This document shows positions 1-8,222 of a DNA stretch of 64,000 nt, one piece after another; position 1 is the stretch's first letter; each line of letters opens with the position of its first letter. The notes under the pieces are model-generated. The model saw only the letters and a program-made list of their open reading frames with translations. It was not told where the DNA came from and did no database searches. A program made the position numbers and the translations under genes. Origin of the DNA: CAIUSP01 sp964594365 (GTDB lineage: Bacteria; Actinomycetota; Thermoleophilia; Solirubrobacterales; 70-9). Location: contig CAZQMB010000003.1 of assembly GCA_964594365.1 (NCBI GenBank), positions 34,866 through 98,865 on the forward strand. The letters run 5' to 3'.

Positions 1-485
1 CGGTGATGATGCACGTGGTAGTGGGTGTAGTCGTAGACCAGATACCCCGCTATGAAGCCCGAGAAGACCGGGAAAGCGAGCGGGTCGCCGAAGATCAGAT
101 AGAAGGCGCCAGCGAACACCGCGGACATCGGGATGCTCACCGCAGGCGGCATGACCAGACGCATCGGATCGTTCGGATGGTCGTGATGGACCCCGTGCAT
201 GATGAAGTGGATGCGATCGCCGCCCGGGATCTTCGGTTGCCAGTGGAAGAGGAGCCGGTGCAGCCAGTACTCGGAGAGAGTCCATACCGCGATCCCCACC
301 GCGAACATCCCTGCGGCTCCCCAGGCGCTCAGTCCGTGGTCGATCGCAAGCCAGACTCCGCCGACCACGATCGGTCCGAAGAAGACCAGGGGCACGATCG
401 GATGGACGCGCGAGAAGAAGTCGAGGAACCTGCTCTTGAACAGAGGTGGCGATGCGGAAAGCTGTGAGGTCCGGTCGGTCGACAT
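1..485 (-). CDS. Fatty acid hydroxylase / sterol desaturase family protein (3' end cut by window)
   Basis: Reading the minus strand from ATG at 485 gives an open frame of 161 codons that runs off the left edge. Histidine clusters typical of the membrane diiron hydroxylase family are visible: HRLLFH near residue 87, HGVHHDHP near residue 106, and HYHVHHH at the cut edge. Hydrophobic segments lie between them. Family members hydroxylate or desaturate membrane lipids using two iron atoms held by these histidines. The substrate cannot be told from sequence. No Shine-Dalgarno is visible, but TAAGAT lies nine bases upstream of the ATG, fitting a leaderless start. It is divergent from the small cysteine-rich gene at 647. 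The missing C-terminus should hold the last histidine cluster. Confidence 0.85.
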   Translation of the reverse strand, partial: MSTDRTSQLSASPPLFKSRFLDFFSRVHPIVPLVFFGPIVVGGVWLAIDHGLSAWGAAGMFAVGIAVWTLSEYWLHRLLFHWQPKIPGGDRIHFIMHGVHHDHPNDPMRLVMPPAVSIPMSAVFAGAFYLIFGDPLAFPVFSGFIAGYLVYDYTHYHVHHH

Positions 486-494
486 CGAGGAACA

Positions 495-500
495 ATCTTA
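495..500 (-). promoter_or_regulatory. Candidate -10 box (TAAGAT) of the fatty acid hydroxylase gene
   Basis: The minus-strand hexamer TAAGAT ends nine bases before the ATG at 485, so transcription would begin at or next to the start codon. No convincing -35 is seen. Confidence 0.45.
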
Positions 501-646
501 GCCCCACTCCGGCGAAAAAATAGGCCGTCATTTGCGGAAAGGGCTCTGGCGCTCCTCTGGCTCAGGTGACATGATGCCGCGGCGTCGGAGACACCCGGCG
601 CGAGCGTCTCACCCCCACAGTCGAAGTAGCGAGAGGAGAATTCCAC

Positions 647-919
647 TTGACCCGAGGTCGAGCGGCTGTCGCTGGCCCCAAGCCGACGACGGAGAGCAGT
701 CAGAAGCAGGCGTCAGTCAGGAGCCAGCCCCGCAAGAGGAGGAAGGCCTACACCTGTGCAGACTGCTTCTTCGGAGCTCGTGGCCTTTGCGCACTCGGCC
801 TCGATGAGCCCTGTCCGACCTTCAGGCTCGATTCCCCTGAGGGACTCGTGCCGCCACGGCAGCCGACGCTCTTGATGCGCGACCCGGGCGACTCCGCTTC
901 GACCGGTCCGCACACCTGA
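647..919 (+). CDS. Small cysteine-rich protein, conserved hypothetical
   Basis: This 90-residue protein starts at TTG 647, ten bases after a good AGGAG at about 633-637. The N-terminal 35 residues are basic (RKRRK). The core has a CADC pair, a later LCAL cysteine and an EPCPTF cysteine, followed by a proline-rich PPRQP tail. Four cysteines in this spacing suggest a small metal-binding or redox module, but that is inference. The DNA on the opposite strand also has open frames; the good ribosome site and the ordered cysteines favour this strand. It stands alone between a divergent hydroxylase and an MBL-fold gene. I do not know its function. Confidence 0.6.
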   Translation: MTRGRAAVAGPKPTTESSQKQASVRSQPRKRRKAYTCADCFFGARGLCALGLDEPCPTFRLDSPEGLVPPRQPTLLMRDPGDSASTGPHT

Positions 920-1013
920 CCGAGGAGCCGGGAGGCGGGAAACGCCATCCCGCTTGCGCGCTCGGGGCCCCGTTGCGGTTTCATGTTCCTCCTATGCGGA
1001 GCGAACCGGTCAA

Positions 1014-1805
1014 GTGAGGCTCACGGTCCTCGGAAAGTCCCCGGCTTGGGAGGACGCCGGGGGAGCCTGTTCCGGCTACCTGATCGAGGAGGGGGAGACG
1101 AAACTCCTGCTCGAGTGCGGCAACGGCGTCTTCGGCAAGCTTCGCGAACGGATGCCGGACTACTCGACGCTCGATGCAGTACTGGTCAGCCATCTCCACG
1201 CCGATCACTGGTTGGACCTGATCCCGTTCTCCTACGCGCTCAACTATTCACCGAGTCGAGTCCACTCGGGGGAGATGCCGATCGCCGGTTCCGCTGGACC
1301 CGCTTTGTGGGGTCCTCCCGGCGCGGTGGACGCTTTCGGGCGCGTGACCGGGACATGGGGCAGTGAGGAGTTGCTCGCCACCGCCTTCGAGGTGAACGAG
1401 TACGAGCCGGACGGAGAGGTTTCGGTCGGCGGTATCTCCGTGACCTTCCAACCGGTACCGCACTACATCGAGACCTATGCGATCTCGCTCGTCGCAGCCG
1501 ACGGATCGAGAATCGTCCACGGAGCGGACTGTCGACCGAACAGCGAGTTGATCGAGTTCGCCAAGGGGGCCGATCTGCTGACGGTCGAGGCGACTCTGGC
1601 CCAACAGGGAGACGAACCCGAAGACGAGCGAGGACACATGACCGCTCGCGAAGCCGGTGAGCTCGCGGGAGAGGCCGAGGTCGGCGCTGTGATGATCACC
1701 CACTTCTCCGATGAGCTCGATCCGGATCAGGTCCGGGCCGAGGCCGAGGCCGGCTTCGGGGCCGAGGTGATCCTCGCCGACGAAGGGGAGACCGTCGAGG
1801 TCTGA
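1014..1805 (+). CDS. MBL-fold metal-dependent hydrolase (RNase Z / ElaC-like branch)
   Basis: This 263-residue protein has the metallo-beta-lactamase signature SHLHADH at about residues 60-66, preceded by the strand-loop ECGNGVFGKL. Later metal-ligand regions are the HGADCRPN and TAREAGELA...ITHFSDE segments. The layout (glycine-rich N-terminal GKSPAW, early HxHxDH, late THFS) resembles the RNase Z/cyclic nucleotide phosphodiesterase branch rather than beta-lactamases. The substrate is unknown. I place the start at GTG 1014 because the protein then opens with the usual VRLTVLG strand. An in-frame start at 954 would add 20 residues that are not family-like. The gene sits 26 bases before hsp20. 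Confidence 0.8.
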   Translation: MRLTVLGKSPAWEDAGGACSGYLIEEGETKLLLECGNGVFGKLRERMPDYSTLDAVLVSHLHADHWLDLIPFSYALNYSPSRVHSGEMPIAGSAGPALWGPPGAVDAFGRVTGTWGSEELLATAFEVNEYEPDGEVSVGGISVTFQPVPHYIETYAISLVAADGSRIVHGADCRPNSELIEFAKGADLLTVEATLAQQGDEPEDERGHMTAREAGELAGEAEVGAVMITHFSDELDPDQVRAEAEAGFGAEVILADEGETVEV

Positions 1806-1817
1806 TCCTCACCTCTC

Positions 1818-1823
1818 TATTCT
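1818..1823 (+). promoter_or_regulatory. Candidate -10 box (TATTCT) of hsp20
   Basis: TATTCT lies eight bases before the ATG at 1832 with no Shine-Dalgarno between, suggesting a leaderless hsp20-lon transcript. No HAIR/HspR-type or CIRCE palindrome was seen here. Confidence 0.5.
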
Positions 1824-1831
1824 CAGTTTCC

Positions 1832-2293
1832 ATGCCGAAGAAAGATCCATTCGCCGATTTCACCCGCGTCAGGCTCGAGATGGACGAGCTGCTGGTCGAT
1901 TTCTGGGAGCGGCCCGGGCTGCGAACGCAGCGCCGCCCGGTCGGATTCGCTCCGAGGGTCGACGTCTACTACCTGGGAGGCAACAAGCCCGAGGTTGCGG
2001 TCGTCCGGGCCGAGATCCCCGGGGTCGAGGTCTCGGCCGTGAACCTCGAGGTCCGCGGCAGGACCCTGGTGATCAGCGGTGAGAAGCCCCAGCGAGAGAC
2101 CTCCGGGCGCAGTTACCAGCAGGTGGAGTTGCCGTCAGGTCCATTTCGTCGGGTGATCGAGCTCGCGATCGAGGTCGACCCGGAGCGAGCCGAGGCTACT
2201 TACGAGGACGGTGTGCTCAAGGTCGAGCTTCCGGTGAAGTCCAGGGCCGCGAGGCGGGTACCCGTCCAGCGGGCAGATCAGGGAGAACAGTGA
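1832..2293 (+). CDS. Hsp20/alpha-crystallin family small heat shock protein
   Basis: A 153-residue ATP-independent holdase. The alpha-crystallin domain spans about residues 45-140: it begins with PRVDVYYLGG, contains VRAEIPGV and the strand LEVRGRTLVISGEK, and ends with the hallmark A-x-x-x-DGVLKVELP near residues 126-135. The short C-terminal tail carries a VPV motif that may serve as the I-x-I-like oligomer contact. Its stop codon overlaps the GTG start of lon by four bases, so the two are almost certainly co-translated. A holdase paired with the Lon protease makes functional sense as a stress protein-quality unit. Confidence 0.93.
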   Translation: MPKKDPFADFTRVRLEMDELLVDFWERPGLRTQRRPVGFAPRVDVYYLGGNKPEVAVVRAEIPGVEVSAVNLEVRGRTLVISGEKPQRETSGRSYQQVELPSGPFRRVIELAIEVDPERAEATYEDGVLKVELPVKSRAARRVPVQRADQGEQ

Positions 2294-4619
2294 TCAGGGC
2301 CGAGGATGAGGGACAGGAGATACCGCAGTTGGAGGTGGTCGAGCTCCCGGACGTAGACGAGCTCGTACGCACCCAGGTACCTCTCCCGGACGCCTTGCCC
2401 GTTCTGCCGCTGCGAGAGACCGTCACCTACCCGGACCAACTGACGCCACTTGCCGTGGGTCAGGAGAGGTCGATCAAGTTGATCGACGATGTCCTCTCGG
2501 GCAACCGCATGCTGGCGATGGTCGCCTCGAGGGACCCCGAGAACGACACGCCGGGACCAGCCGATCTCTTCCCGGTCGGCGTCGCCGGCACGATCGCCCG
2601 CATGCTCAAGGTCCCGGACGGGACGCTGAGGATCCTCGTGCAGGGCGGTGAGAGGATCCAGGTCGGTCCCTACGTCTCCGAGAAGCCCTACCTGGTGGCC
2701 AAGGTCGAGGCGCTCCCGGATCAGATGGAGGAGACCCAAGAGCTTCAGGCGCTCACCCGAAACGTCCAGAACACCTTCAGCGAGATCATCGAGCAGATTC
2801 CCTACCTGCCCGAGGAACTGCAGCTAGCGGTGACCAACATGGACGAGCCCTCCGCTCTCGCTCATCTGATCGCCGGTGCGTTGAGGATCCCCATCGAGGA
2901 GAAGCAGCAACTACTCGAGGAGCGCGACGTCTCCAAGCGTCTGCACGCTCTGTCGAAGCTGCTCGCCAGAGAACTCGAGGTGGTCAAGATCGGCTCGAAG
3001 ATCCAGTCCGACGTGGAATCGGAGATCGGCAAGGGGCAGCGTGAGTTCTTCCTGCGCCAACAGCTGAAGGCGATCCAGGACGAGTTGGGAGAGGGCGACG
3101 AGCAGCAGGTGGAGGCGAGGGAACTCCGCGAGAAGATCGAACAGGCGGAGCTGCCTGAAGAGGCCCGCAAGCAGGCGGATCGTGAGCTCGCCCGGCTCGA
3201 GAAGCTGCCACCCGCTGCAGCGGAGTACGGGGTGATCCGGAGCTATCTGGAGTGGTTGATCGAGCTGCCGTGGAACGAGGAGACGACCGACGACCTCGAC
3301 CTCGGGAATGCGCGGAAGGTCCTGAACCGCGATCACTACGACCTCGAGGAGATCAAGGAGAGGATCCTCGAGTACCTCGCCGTTCGCAAGTTGAACCCCG
3401 ATTCACCAGGCCCGATCCTCTGCTTCGTCGGACCTCCCGGTGTGGGCAAGACCAGCCTCGGACAGTCGATCGCGAAAGCTCTCGGCCGCGAGTTCGAACG
3501 CATCTCCGTCGGCGGAGTCCGCGACGAGGCAGAGATCCGTGGTCACCGTCGCACCTACATAGGAGCGATGCCCGGGACGATCATCCGCGCTTTGCGGGAC
3601 GCCGGCACCAAGAACCCCGTCTTCATGATCGACGAGATCGACAAGATGGGAGCGGACTTCCGCGGCGACCCGGCCAGCGCGATGCTCGAGGTCCTCGATC
3701 CGGCCCAGAACTCGACCTTCCGCGACCATTATCTCGACCTGCCGTTCGACCTCTCGGACGTCATGTTCATCGCCACCGCCAACGTGCTCGATCCGATTCC
3801 GCACGCTCTGCTCGACCGGATGGAGGTGATCGAACTCGCCGGCTATACGGTCGAGGAGAAGCTGCGGATCGCCAAGCGTTACCTGGTGCCACGGCAGCTC
3901 AAGGCCAACGGGCTGACCAAGTCGAAGCTCGAATTCGCTGACGCAGGTCTGCTCGCGGTGATCAACGAGTACACGCGGGAGGCAGGGGTGAGGAGCCTCG
4001 AGCGTGAGATAGGGGCGATCTGCAGGAAGGTCGCCGCGCGTGTTGCCGAGGGCAAGTCACGCGGCAAGACCACGATCTCCGCCAAGAAGGCCCGTGAGCT
4101 ACTCGGCAGACGCAAGTACTTCGCCGAGCAACGACGGCGGACCAAGGATCCCGGCGTAGCCACCGGACTCGCCTGGACGCCGGCGGGTGGAGAGGTGCTG
4201 TTCGTCGAGGCCTCAGCTGTTCCGGGCTCCGGTTCCCTCACCATCACCGGACAGATCGGAGACGTGATGCGGGAGTCTGCGCAGGCCGCGCTGACCTTCG
4301 TCCGGGGCCACACGGATCGAGTCGCCCCCGACCTCGGCGAGAAGTGGTTCGCCGAGCACGACATCCACATCCACGTGCCCGCAGGTGCCGTTCCGAAGGA
4401 CGGCCCCTCGGCGGGTATCGCCATGACAACGGCGCTGGCATCGCTGATCAGCGGGCGACCGGTTTCCAACGAGGTGGCGATGACCGGTGAGGTGACCCTG
4501 ACCGGCCAGGTGCTCCCGATCGGTGGCCTGAAGGAGAAGTCTCTGGCGGCTCAGCGTGCGGGGATCAAGACCGTGATCGTGCCCGATCGCAACAAGGGAG
4601 ATGTCGAGGAGATTCCCAC
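2290..4619 (+). CDS. lon: ATP-dependent Lon protease (3' end lost in assembly gap)
   Basis: Lon degrades misfolded and regulatory proteins in the cytoplasm. The N-terminal LON substrate domain covers about residues 30-230, followed by a coiled-coil linker. The AAA+ module has Walker A GPPGVGKT near residue 380 and Walker B MIDEIDKM near residue 450. In the protease domain the catalytic Ser is residue 707 (in PKDGPSAG) and the Lys is residue 748 (in GGLKEKS), so the active dyad is intact. Sequence stops at VEEIP, about 30-40 residues short of a normal Lon C-terminus, where 100 N begin. The GTG start overlaps hsp20's stop. The frame continues past the N run into unrelated membrane-anchored sequence; I treat that as a separate gene. 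Confidence 0.96.
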
Positions 4620-4719
4620 NNNNNNNNNNNNNNNNNNNNNNNNNNNNNNNNNNNNNNNNNNNNNNNNNNNNNNNNNNNNNNNNNNNNNNNNNNNNNNNNN
4701 NNNNNNNNNNNNNNNNNNN
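4620..4719. other. Assembly gap of exactly 100 N (unknown true length)
   Basis: A fixed-size scaffolding gap inside the 3' end of lon. The two flanks share no sequence, unlike the second gap, so real DNA is missing here. It must contain the last part of lon and probably the start of the next gene. Confidence 0.98.
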
Positions 4720-5130
4720 GACGCGGCTCGTGCGGTCGCATCCAACCCCTACCTGCGCCGGTTGATCGAGGACGAGGAGCTCCGTCGGAACATCCGCGAC
4801 GCCTTCGATGCGGTTCGCGGAGCCGGCCAGCGGATCTACGAGGAGCCGTCACCGGCCCGCGCGATCTTCGACGACCGCAAGATCCAGGATGAACTTCGCA
4901 ATGCTGCGGAAACCCTCCGCGACGCCTCCGACCAGTTGAGGGGCAGGAAGCAGAAGAAGAGTTTCGGTGTCGGCAAGGCGATCCTGATCGCCATCGTCGG
5001 CGCGGTGCTCGTGCTCGTTCTGAGCGAGACCGCGAGGCGAGCCGTGCTCGATCTCATCTTCGGGGCAGAGGAAGAGTTCGAGTACACCTCGACTCCGGCT
5101 CCAGAGAACGCATCCGTTCCAAGTGCCTGA
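4720..5130 (+). CDS. Membrane-anchored hypothetical protein (5' end lost in gap)
   Basis: The 136 codons after the gap do not look like any part of Lon. They encode charged, helical segments (YLRRLIEDEELRRNIRDAF, then a DELRNAAETLRDASDQLRG coiled-coil-like stretch), a basic KQKK patch, one hydrophobic segment (ILIAIVGAVLVLVL) and a short Ser/Thr/Pro tail. This fits a small single-pass membrane protein with a cytoplasmic helical region. It is nominally in frame with lon across the N run, but the gap length is arbitrary, so that is a one-in-three coincidence. The start codon lies in the gap. Function unknown. Confidence 0.6.
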   Translation, partial: DAARAVASNPYLRRLIEDEELRRNIRDAFDAVRGAGQRIYEEPSPARAIFDDRKIQDELRNAAETLRDASDQLRGRKQKKSFGVGKAILIAIVGAVLVLVLSETARRAVLDLIFGAEEEFEYTSTPAPENASVPSA

Positions 5131-5155
5131 CCGGCGTTCGCGGCAGATCTGAGCC

Positions 5156-5857
5156 TTGGCCAGCGTCCACGTACTGATCCCCGCCCAGCGCTTCATCTTC
5201 TCTGTCGCCGACGGCGAGGCGACCCAGAAGCCGGTCGGGACTTCCGCCGAGGGGTTCGCCGCGTACAAGGAACTCCAGGCCGAGGGCAAGAGCGCGGGGA
5301 TGGTCGCCTTCCCGAACACTCTCCTGATCCGCGGGGAGCGCGACTATCTGGTGGATCCCGGGATGAACATGCAGGGAGCACCGATCCTCGGTGCGCTGGC
5401 TGATCTCGGGGTCGATCCGAACTCGATCCAGGATGTGATCCTCACCCACCTCCACTACGACCACGCCGAGGCCTTGGCAGCGTGGCCGATGCGTCGGACC
5501 CTCGTCCACAAGATCGAGACCGAGGCCCCTTACGCCCAACTCGTCGCAGGTCAGTTGGAGATGGCCAAGCTCGACATCGTCGAGGGTGAAGAAGGAGAGA
5601 TCGAACCGGGGATCCGCTGGATCCGTACACCCGGACACTGCGATGGCCTGATCTCGATCCTCGTCGATACCGACGAGGGATTGACCGTGATCGCCTCGGA
5701 CTGCGTCGGCCCGCTGCCCGAGTACTTCGAGCAGATGGATCTGCCGGAGGATTTCGGTCCGGAGCGTGAGGAGCTTCTGACCCAGTGGCAGCGGATCCGC
5801 GATCTCGAACCAGCGGTCGTGATTCCGGGCCACAACCCGCCGGTCTCCCTTCGCTGA
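5156..5857 (+). CDS. MBL-fold metallo-hydrolase (AHL-lactonase/glyoxalase II-like)
   Basis: This 233-residue protein carries the dinuclear zinc motif THLHYDHAE at about residues 99-107, a second ligand TPGHCDGL near residue 159, the bridging aspartate in IASDCVGP near residue 181, and a final IPGHNPP histidine close to the C-terminus. The arrangement matches the hydrolytic MBL group that includes lactonases and glyoxalase II. The natural substrate cannot be inferred. The only in-frame start that keeps the N-terminal strand is TTG 5156, with no strong ribosome site, so the start is less certain than the function class. Confidence 0.82.
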   Translation: MASVHVLIPAQRFIFSVADGEATQKPVGTSAEGFAAYKELQAEGKSAGMVAFPNTLLIRGERDYLVDPGMNMQGAPILGALADLGVDPNSIQDVILTHLHYDHAEALAAWPMRRTLVHKIETEAPYAQLVAGQLEMAKLDIVEGEEGEIEPGIRWIRTPGHCDGLISILVDTDEGLTVIASDCVGPLPEYFEQMDLPEDFGPEREELLTQWQRIRDLEPAVVIPGHNPPVSLR

Positions 5858-5911
5858 CCCTCTCCCGGTAGCAGGGGCAGGATTCTCCCCGGGGCGAGTC
5901 CGACCCCTCCC

Positions 5912-5917
5912 TAGACT
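5912..5917 (+). promoter_or_regulatory. Candidate -10 box (TAGACT) of the MMPL transporter
   Basis: TAGACT lies eleven bases before the ATG at 5929, with no Shine-Dalgarno between them, consistent with a leaderless or near-leaderless mRNA. Confidence 0.45.
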
Positions 5918-5928
5918 CGTCTTGCGAG

Positions 5929-8196
5929 ATGGCGGGCGGCAAGTCGACAGGCGCGAAGCGAACGAGATCGAAGCCTCCGCTGGCTCGACTGGCCGGACGC
6001 ATCTCGAGACACCGTTGGTGGGTACTCGGGATCTGGATAGCGATCGTCGTCGCGGCCTTGCCTCTCTTCCTCCGCCAGTCCGACAACCTCACCGGTGGCG
6101 GGTTCGGCTCGCCGCGCAGCGAGGCGTCGCGGGCCGAGCGGGCCGCACTGGCGAGCTTCCCCGATCGGGTCGGTTCGGGTATCGCCTTCGTGCTGGTACC
6201 GGACTCGGCTCTCTCGGCGACAGATGCTCCGGAGACGCTGGACGCCTACGAGAGGAAGCTCTCCGAGGTGGAGGGAGCGGGTTTCTCACCCGACGCACGA
6301 GCAGCGGGAGCCGCCGCTCTCGTGAGGGGAGACGTGGCGATCGTCCCGATCGATCTGGCAGCCGGAGCGCCCGATGCGATCGACGTGGCCGACGACCTGC
6401 GCAACTCGGTGAAGCTGGGGAAGGAGAACGAGGGCAGGGGTGTCACCCCGTATCTGGTAGGACAGCCGGCGATGTGGGCCGCGATGTCCGAGCTCTCGCA
6501 GAGGGATCTGCAGAAGGCCGAGGCGATCGGCTTCCCTCTCATCGCGATCGTCCTGATCACGGTCTTCGGCACCCTGATCGCCGCTTCGCTTCCGCTGCTG
6601 CTTGCGGCCTTCGCGGTGGTCGTCACGGGAGCCTTCGTCTTCCTGATCTCCTTCGGACTCGAGATGTCGATCTTCGTCTCGAACATGGCGACGATGATCG
6701 GGATCGGCGTCGCCGTCGACTACTCGCTGTTCATCCTCGCGCGATACCGGCAGGCGATCCGCGCCGGCAGAGGACGCGACGCTGCACGGGCCGAGGCCCT
6801 CTCGACCTCCGGTCTCGCGGTGACCTTCTCGGGTCTGGCGGTCATCGTCTCGCTCGCCGGGCTGTGGCTGGTGGACAACCGGACCCTGCAGTCGATGGCC
6901 CTGGGGGCGATGATCGTGGTCGCTGTATCGATTCTGCTGGCGGTGACACTCCTGCCAGCGTTGATCGCGATCTTCGGTCACAGGGTCGAGGGAGACGGGA
7001 AGATCAAGGAATGGGTGCTGAGGACCCTCTCCCGGATCGGGTCGAAGGTGAGGAGGGGAGACCCCGACAGGGAGTCCTTCTGGCACCGATGGTCCCACCG
7101 GGTGATGGAGCGCCCCTTGGTCGCCGCCGCACTGGTGGTTGCTCTGCTGGCCGCCCTGATCGCGCCTTCGATCTGGATCAAGACCGGCAACAGCGCGCTG
7201 GAGCAGATGCCCAAGGACTTCGATGCCCGGGTCGGGACCGAGATCGCTCTCGAGGCAACCGGTGAGGGGTTCGACCGGATCGCGGTGGTGGCGACTCTGC
7301 CCGGACCTCCTGTCAGGGGTGAGGAGGCCGCGGCCGACCTCTCTCGGGCGATCGCCTCGACACCTGGTGTCACCTCGGTCACCGAACCCCTAGTCAGGGG
7401 CCGAACCGCCTTGATCGAAGTTTCCGACGCTGCCCGGGCGGCCGAGTCCCCGGCATCCGAGCGGCTGGTCGATCGCCTGCGTGAGCGGACGATTCCCGCC
7501 TGGGCCGCGAGATCCGGTGGCAGCGCGCTGGTCGGAGGAGAGCCCGGGGCAGCGGTCGACAACCGCGACCAGATCGCCAACTCGATGTGGAAGATATTCG
7601 CCTTCGTGCTCTGCCTCTCGTATCTGGTGTTGCTCGTCCTCTTCCGATCGGTGATCCTGCCGCTGAAGGCGATCGCGATGAACCTCCTCTCGATCGGCGC
7701 GGCCTACGGCGTGTTGGTGGCGGTCTTCCAGTGGGGCTGGCTGGATTTCCTGCCTACCTTCGAATCGAAGGGAGCCTTGGAGGTGATGACGCTGCCGCTG
7801 CTGCTGGCGGTCGTATTCGGTCTCTCGATGGACTACGAGGTCTTCCTCCTTTCACGGATCAAGGAGCGCTATCTCGCCCACGGCGACAACCGGCGCGCGG
7901 TGGCCGAAGGGCTGGAGGCGGGCGCTTCGACCATCTCTTCGGCTGCGCTGATCATGGTTCTGGTCTTCCTCACGTTCGTCTTCACGGGCGTGGCCTCGAT
8001 CAAGGAGATCGGGCTCGGGTGCGCGGTGGCGATCGCCTTCGATGCCACGATCGTGAGGCTGGTGTTGGTGCCGGCGACCATGCAGCTGCTCGGGCGCTGG
8101 AACTGGTGGATTCCGAGCTGGCTGGACCGTGTGCTTCCCCGGATCCCGTTGGAGGGCGCCGACACCCGCCCCGCCCGAAAGCGCCGGAAGGCCTAG
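5929..8196 (+). CDS. MMPL-family RND transporter
   Basis: A 755-residue inner-membrane exporter of the MmpL/RND superfamily. The first transmembrane helix (WWVLGIWIAIVVAALPLFL) is at about residues 31-50, then an extracytoplasmic domain, then a helix cluster with the GIGVAVDYSLFILARYR motif near residue 263. A second extracytoplasmic domain and a second helix cluster follow, with FGLSMDYEVFLLSRIKERY near residue 630. The two Asp-Tyr pairs in the central helices are the expected proton-relay positions. MMPL proteins in actinomycetes move lipids or siderophores; the cargo here is unknown. The tail is basic (RKRRKA). Confidence 0.92.
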   Translation: MAGGKSTGAKRTRSKPPLARLAGRISRHRWWVLGIWIAIVVAALPLFLRQSDNLTGGGFGSPRSEASRAERAALASFPDRVGSGIAFVLVPDSALSATDAPETLDAYERKLSEVEGAGFSPDARAAGAAALVRGDVAIVPIDLAAGAPDAIDVADDLRNSVKLGKENEGRGVTPYLVGQPAMWAAMSELSQRDLQKAEAIGFPLIAIVLITVFGTLIAASLPLLLAAFAVVVTGAFVFLISFGLEMSIFVSNMATMIGIGVAVDYSLFILARYRQAIRAGRGRDAARAEALSTSGLAVTFSGLAVIVSLAGLWLVDNRTLQSMALGAMIVVAVSILLAVTLLPALIAIFGHRVEGDGKIKEWVLRTLSRIGSKVRRGDPDRESFWHRWSHRVMERPLVAAALVVALLAALIAPSIWIKTGNSALEQMPKDFDARVGTEIALEATGEGFDRIAVVATLPGPPVRGEEAAADLSRAIASTPGVTSVTEPLVRGRTALIEVSDAARAAESPASERLVDRLRERTIPAWAARSGGSALVGGEPGAAVDNRDQIANSMWKIFAFVLCLSYLVLLVLFRSVILPLKAIAMNLLSIGAAYGVLVAVFQWGWLDFLPTFESKGALEVMTLPLLLAVVFGLSMDYEVFLLSRIKERYLAHGDNRRAVAEGLEAGASTISSAALIMVLVFLTFVFTGVASIKEIGLGCAVAIAFDATIVRLVLVPATMQLLGRWNWWIPSWLDRVLPRIPLEGADTRPARKRRKA

Positions 8197-8222
8197 AAGA
8201 GGTCTATGGCAGGGAGTTCAAC

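Noticed and set aside
2290..5130. One continuous 946-residue Lon with a membrane tail
   Set aside because: The frame crosses 100 N of arbitrary length, and the tail resembles no Lon. I split it into two genes.
5922..7265. A 447-residue frame overlapping the MMPL gene in another phase
   Set aside because: Arg/Gly-rich composition without domains; the MMPL frame has membrane helices and proton-relay motifs.
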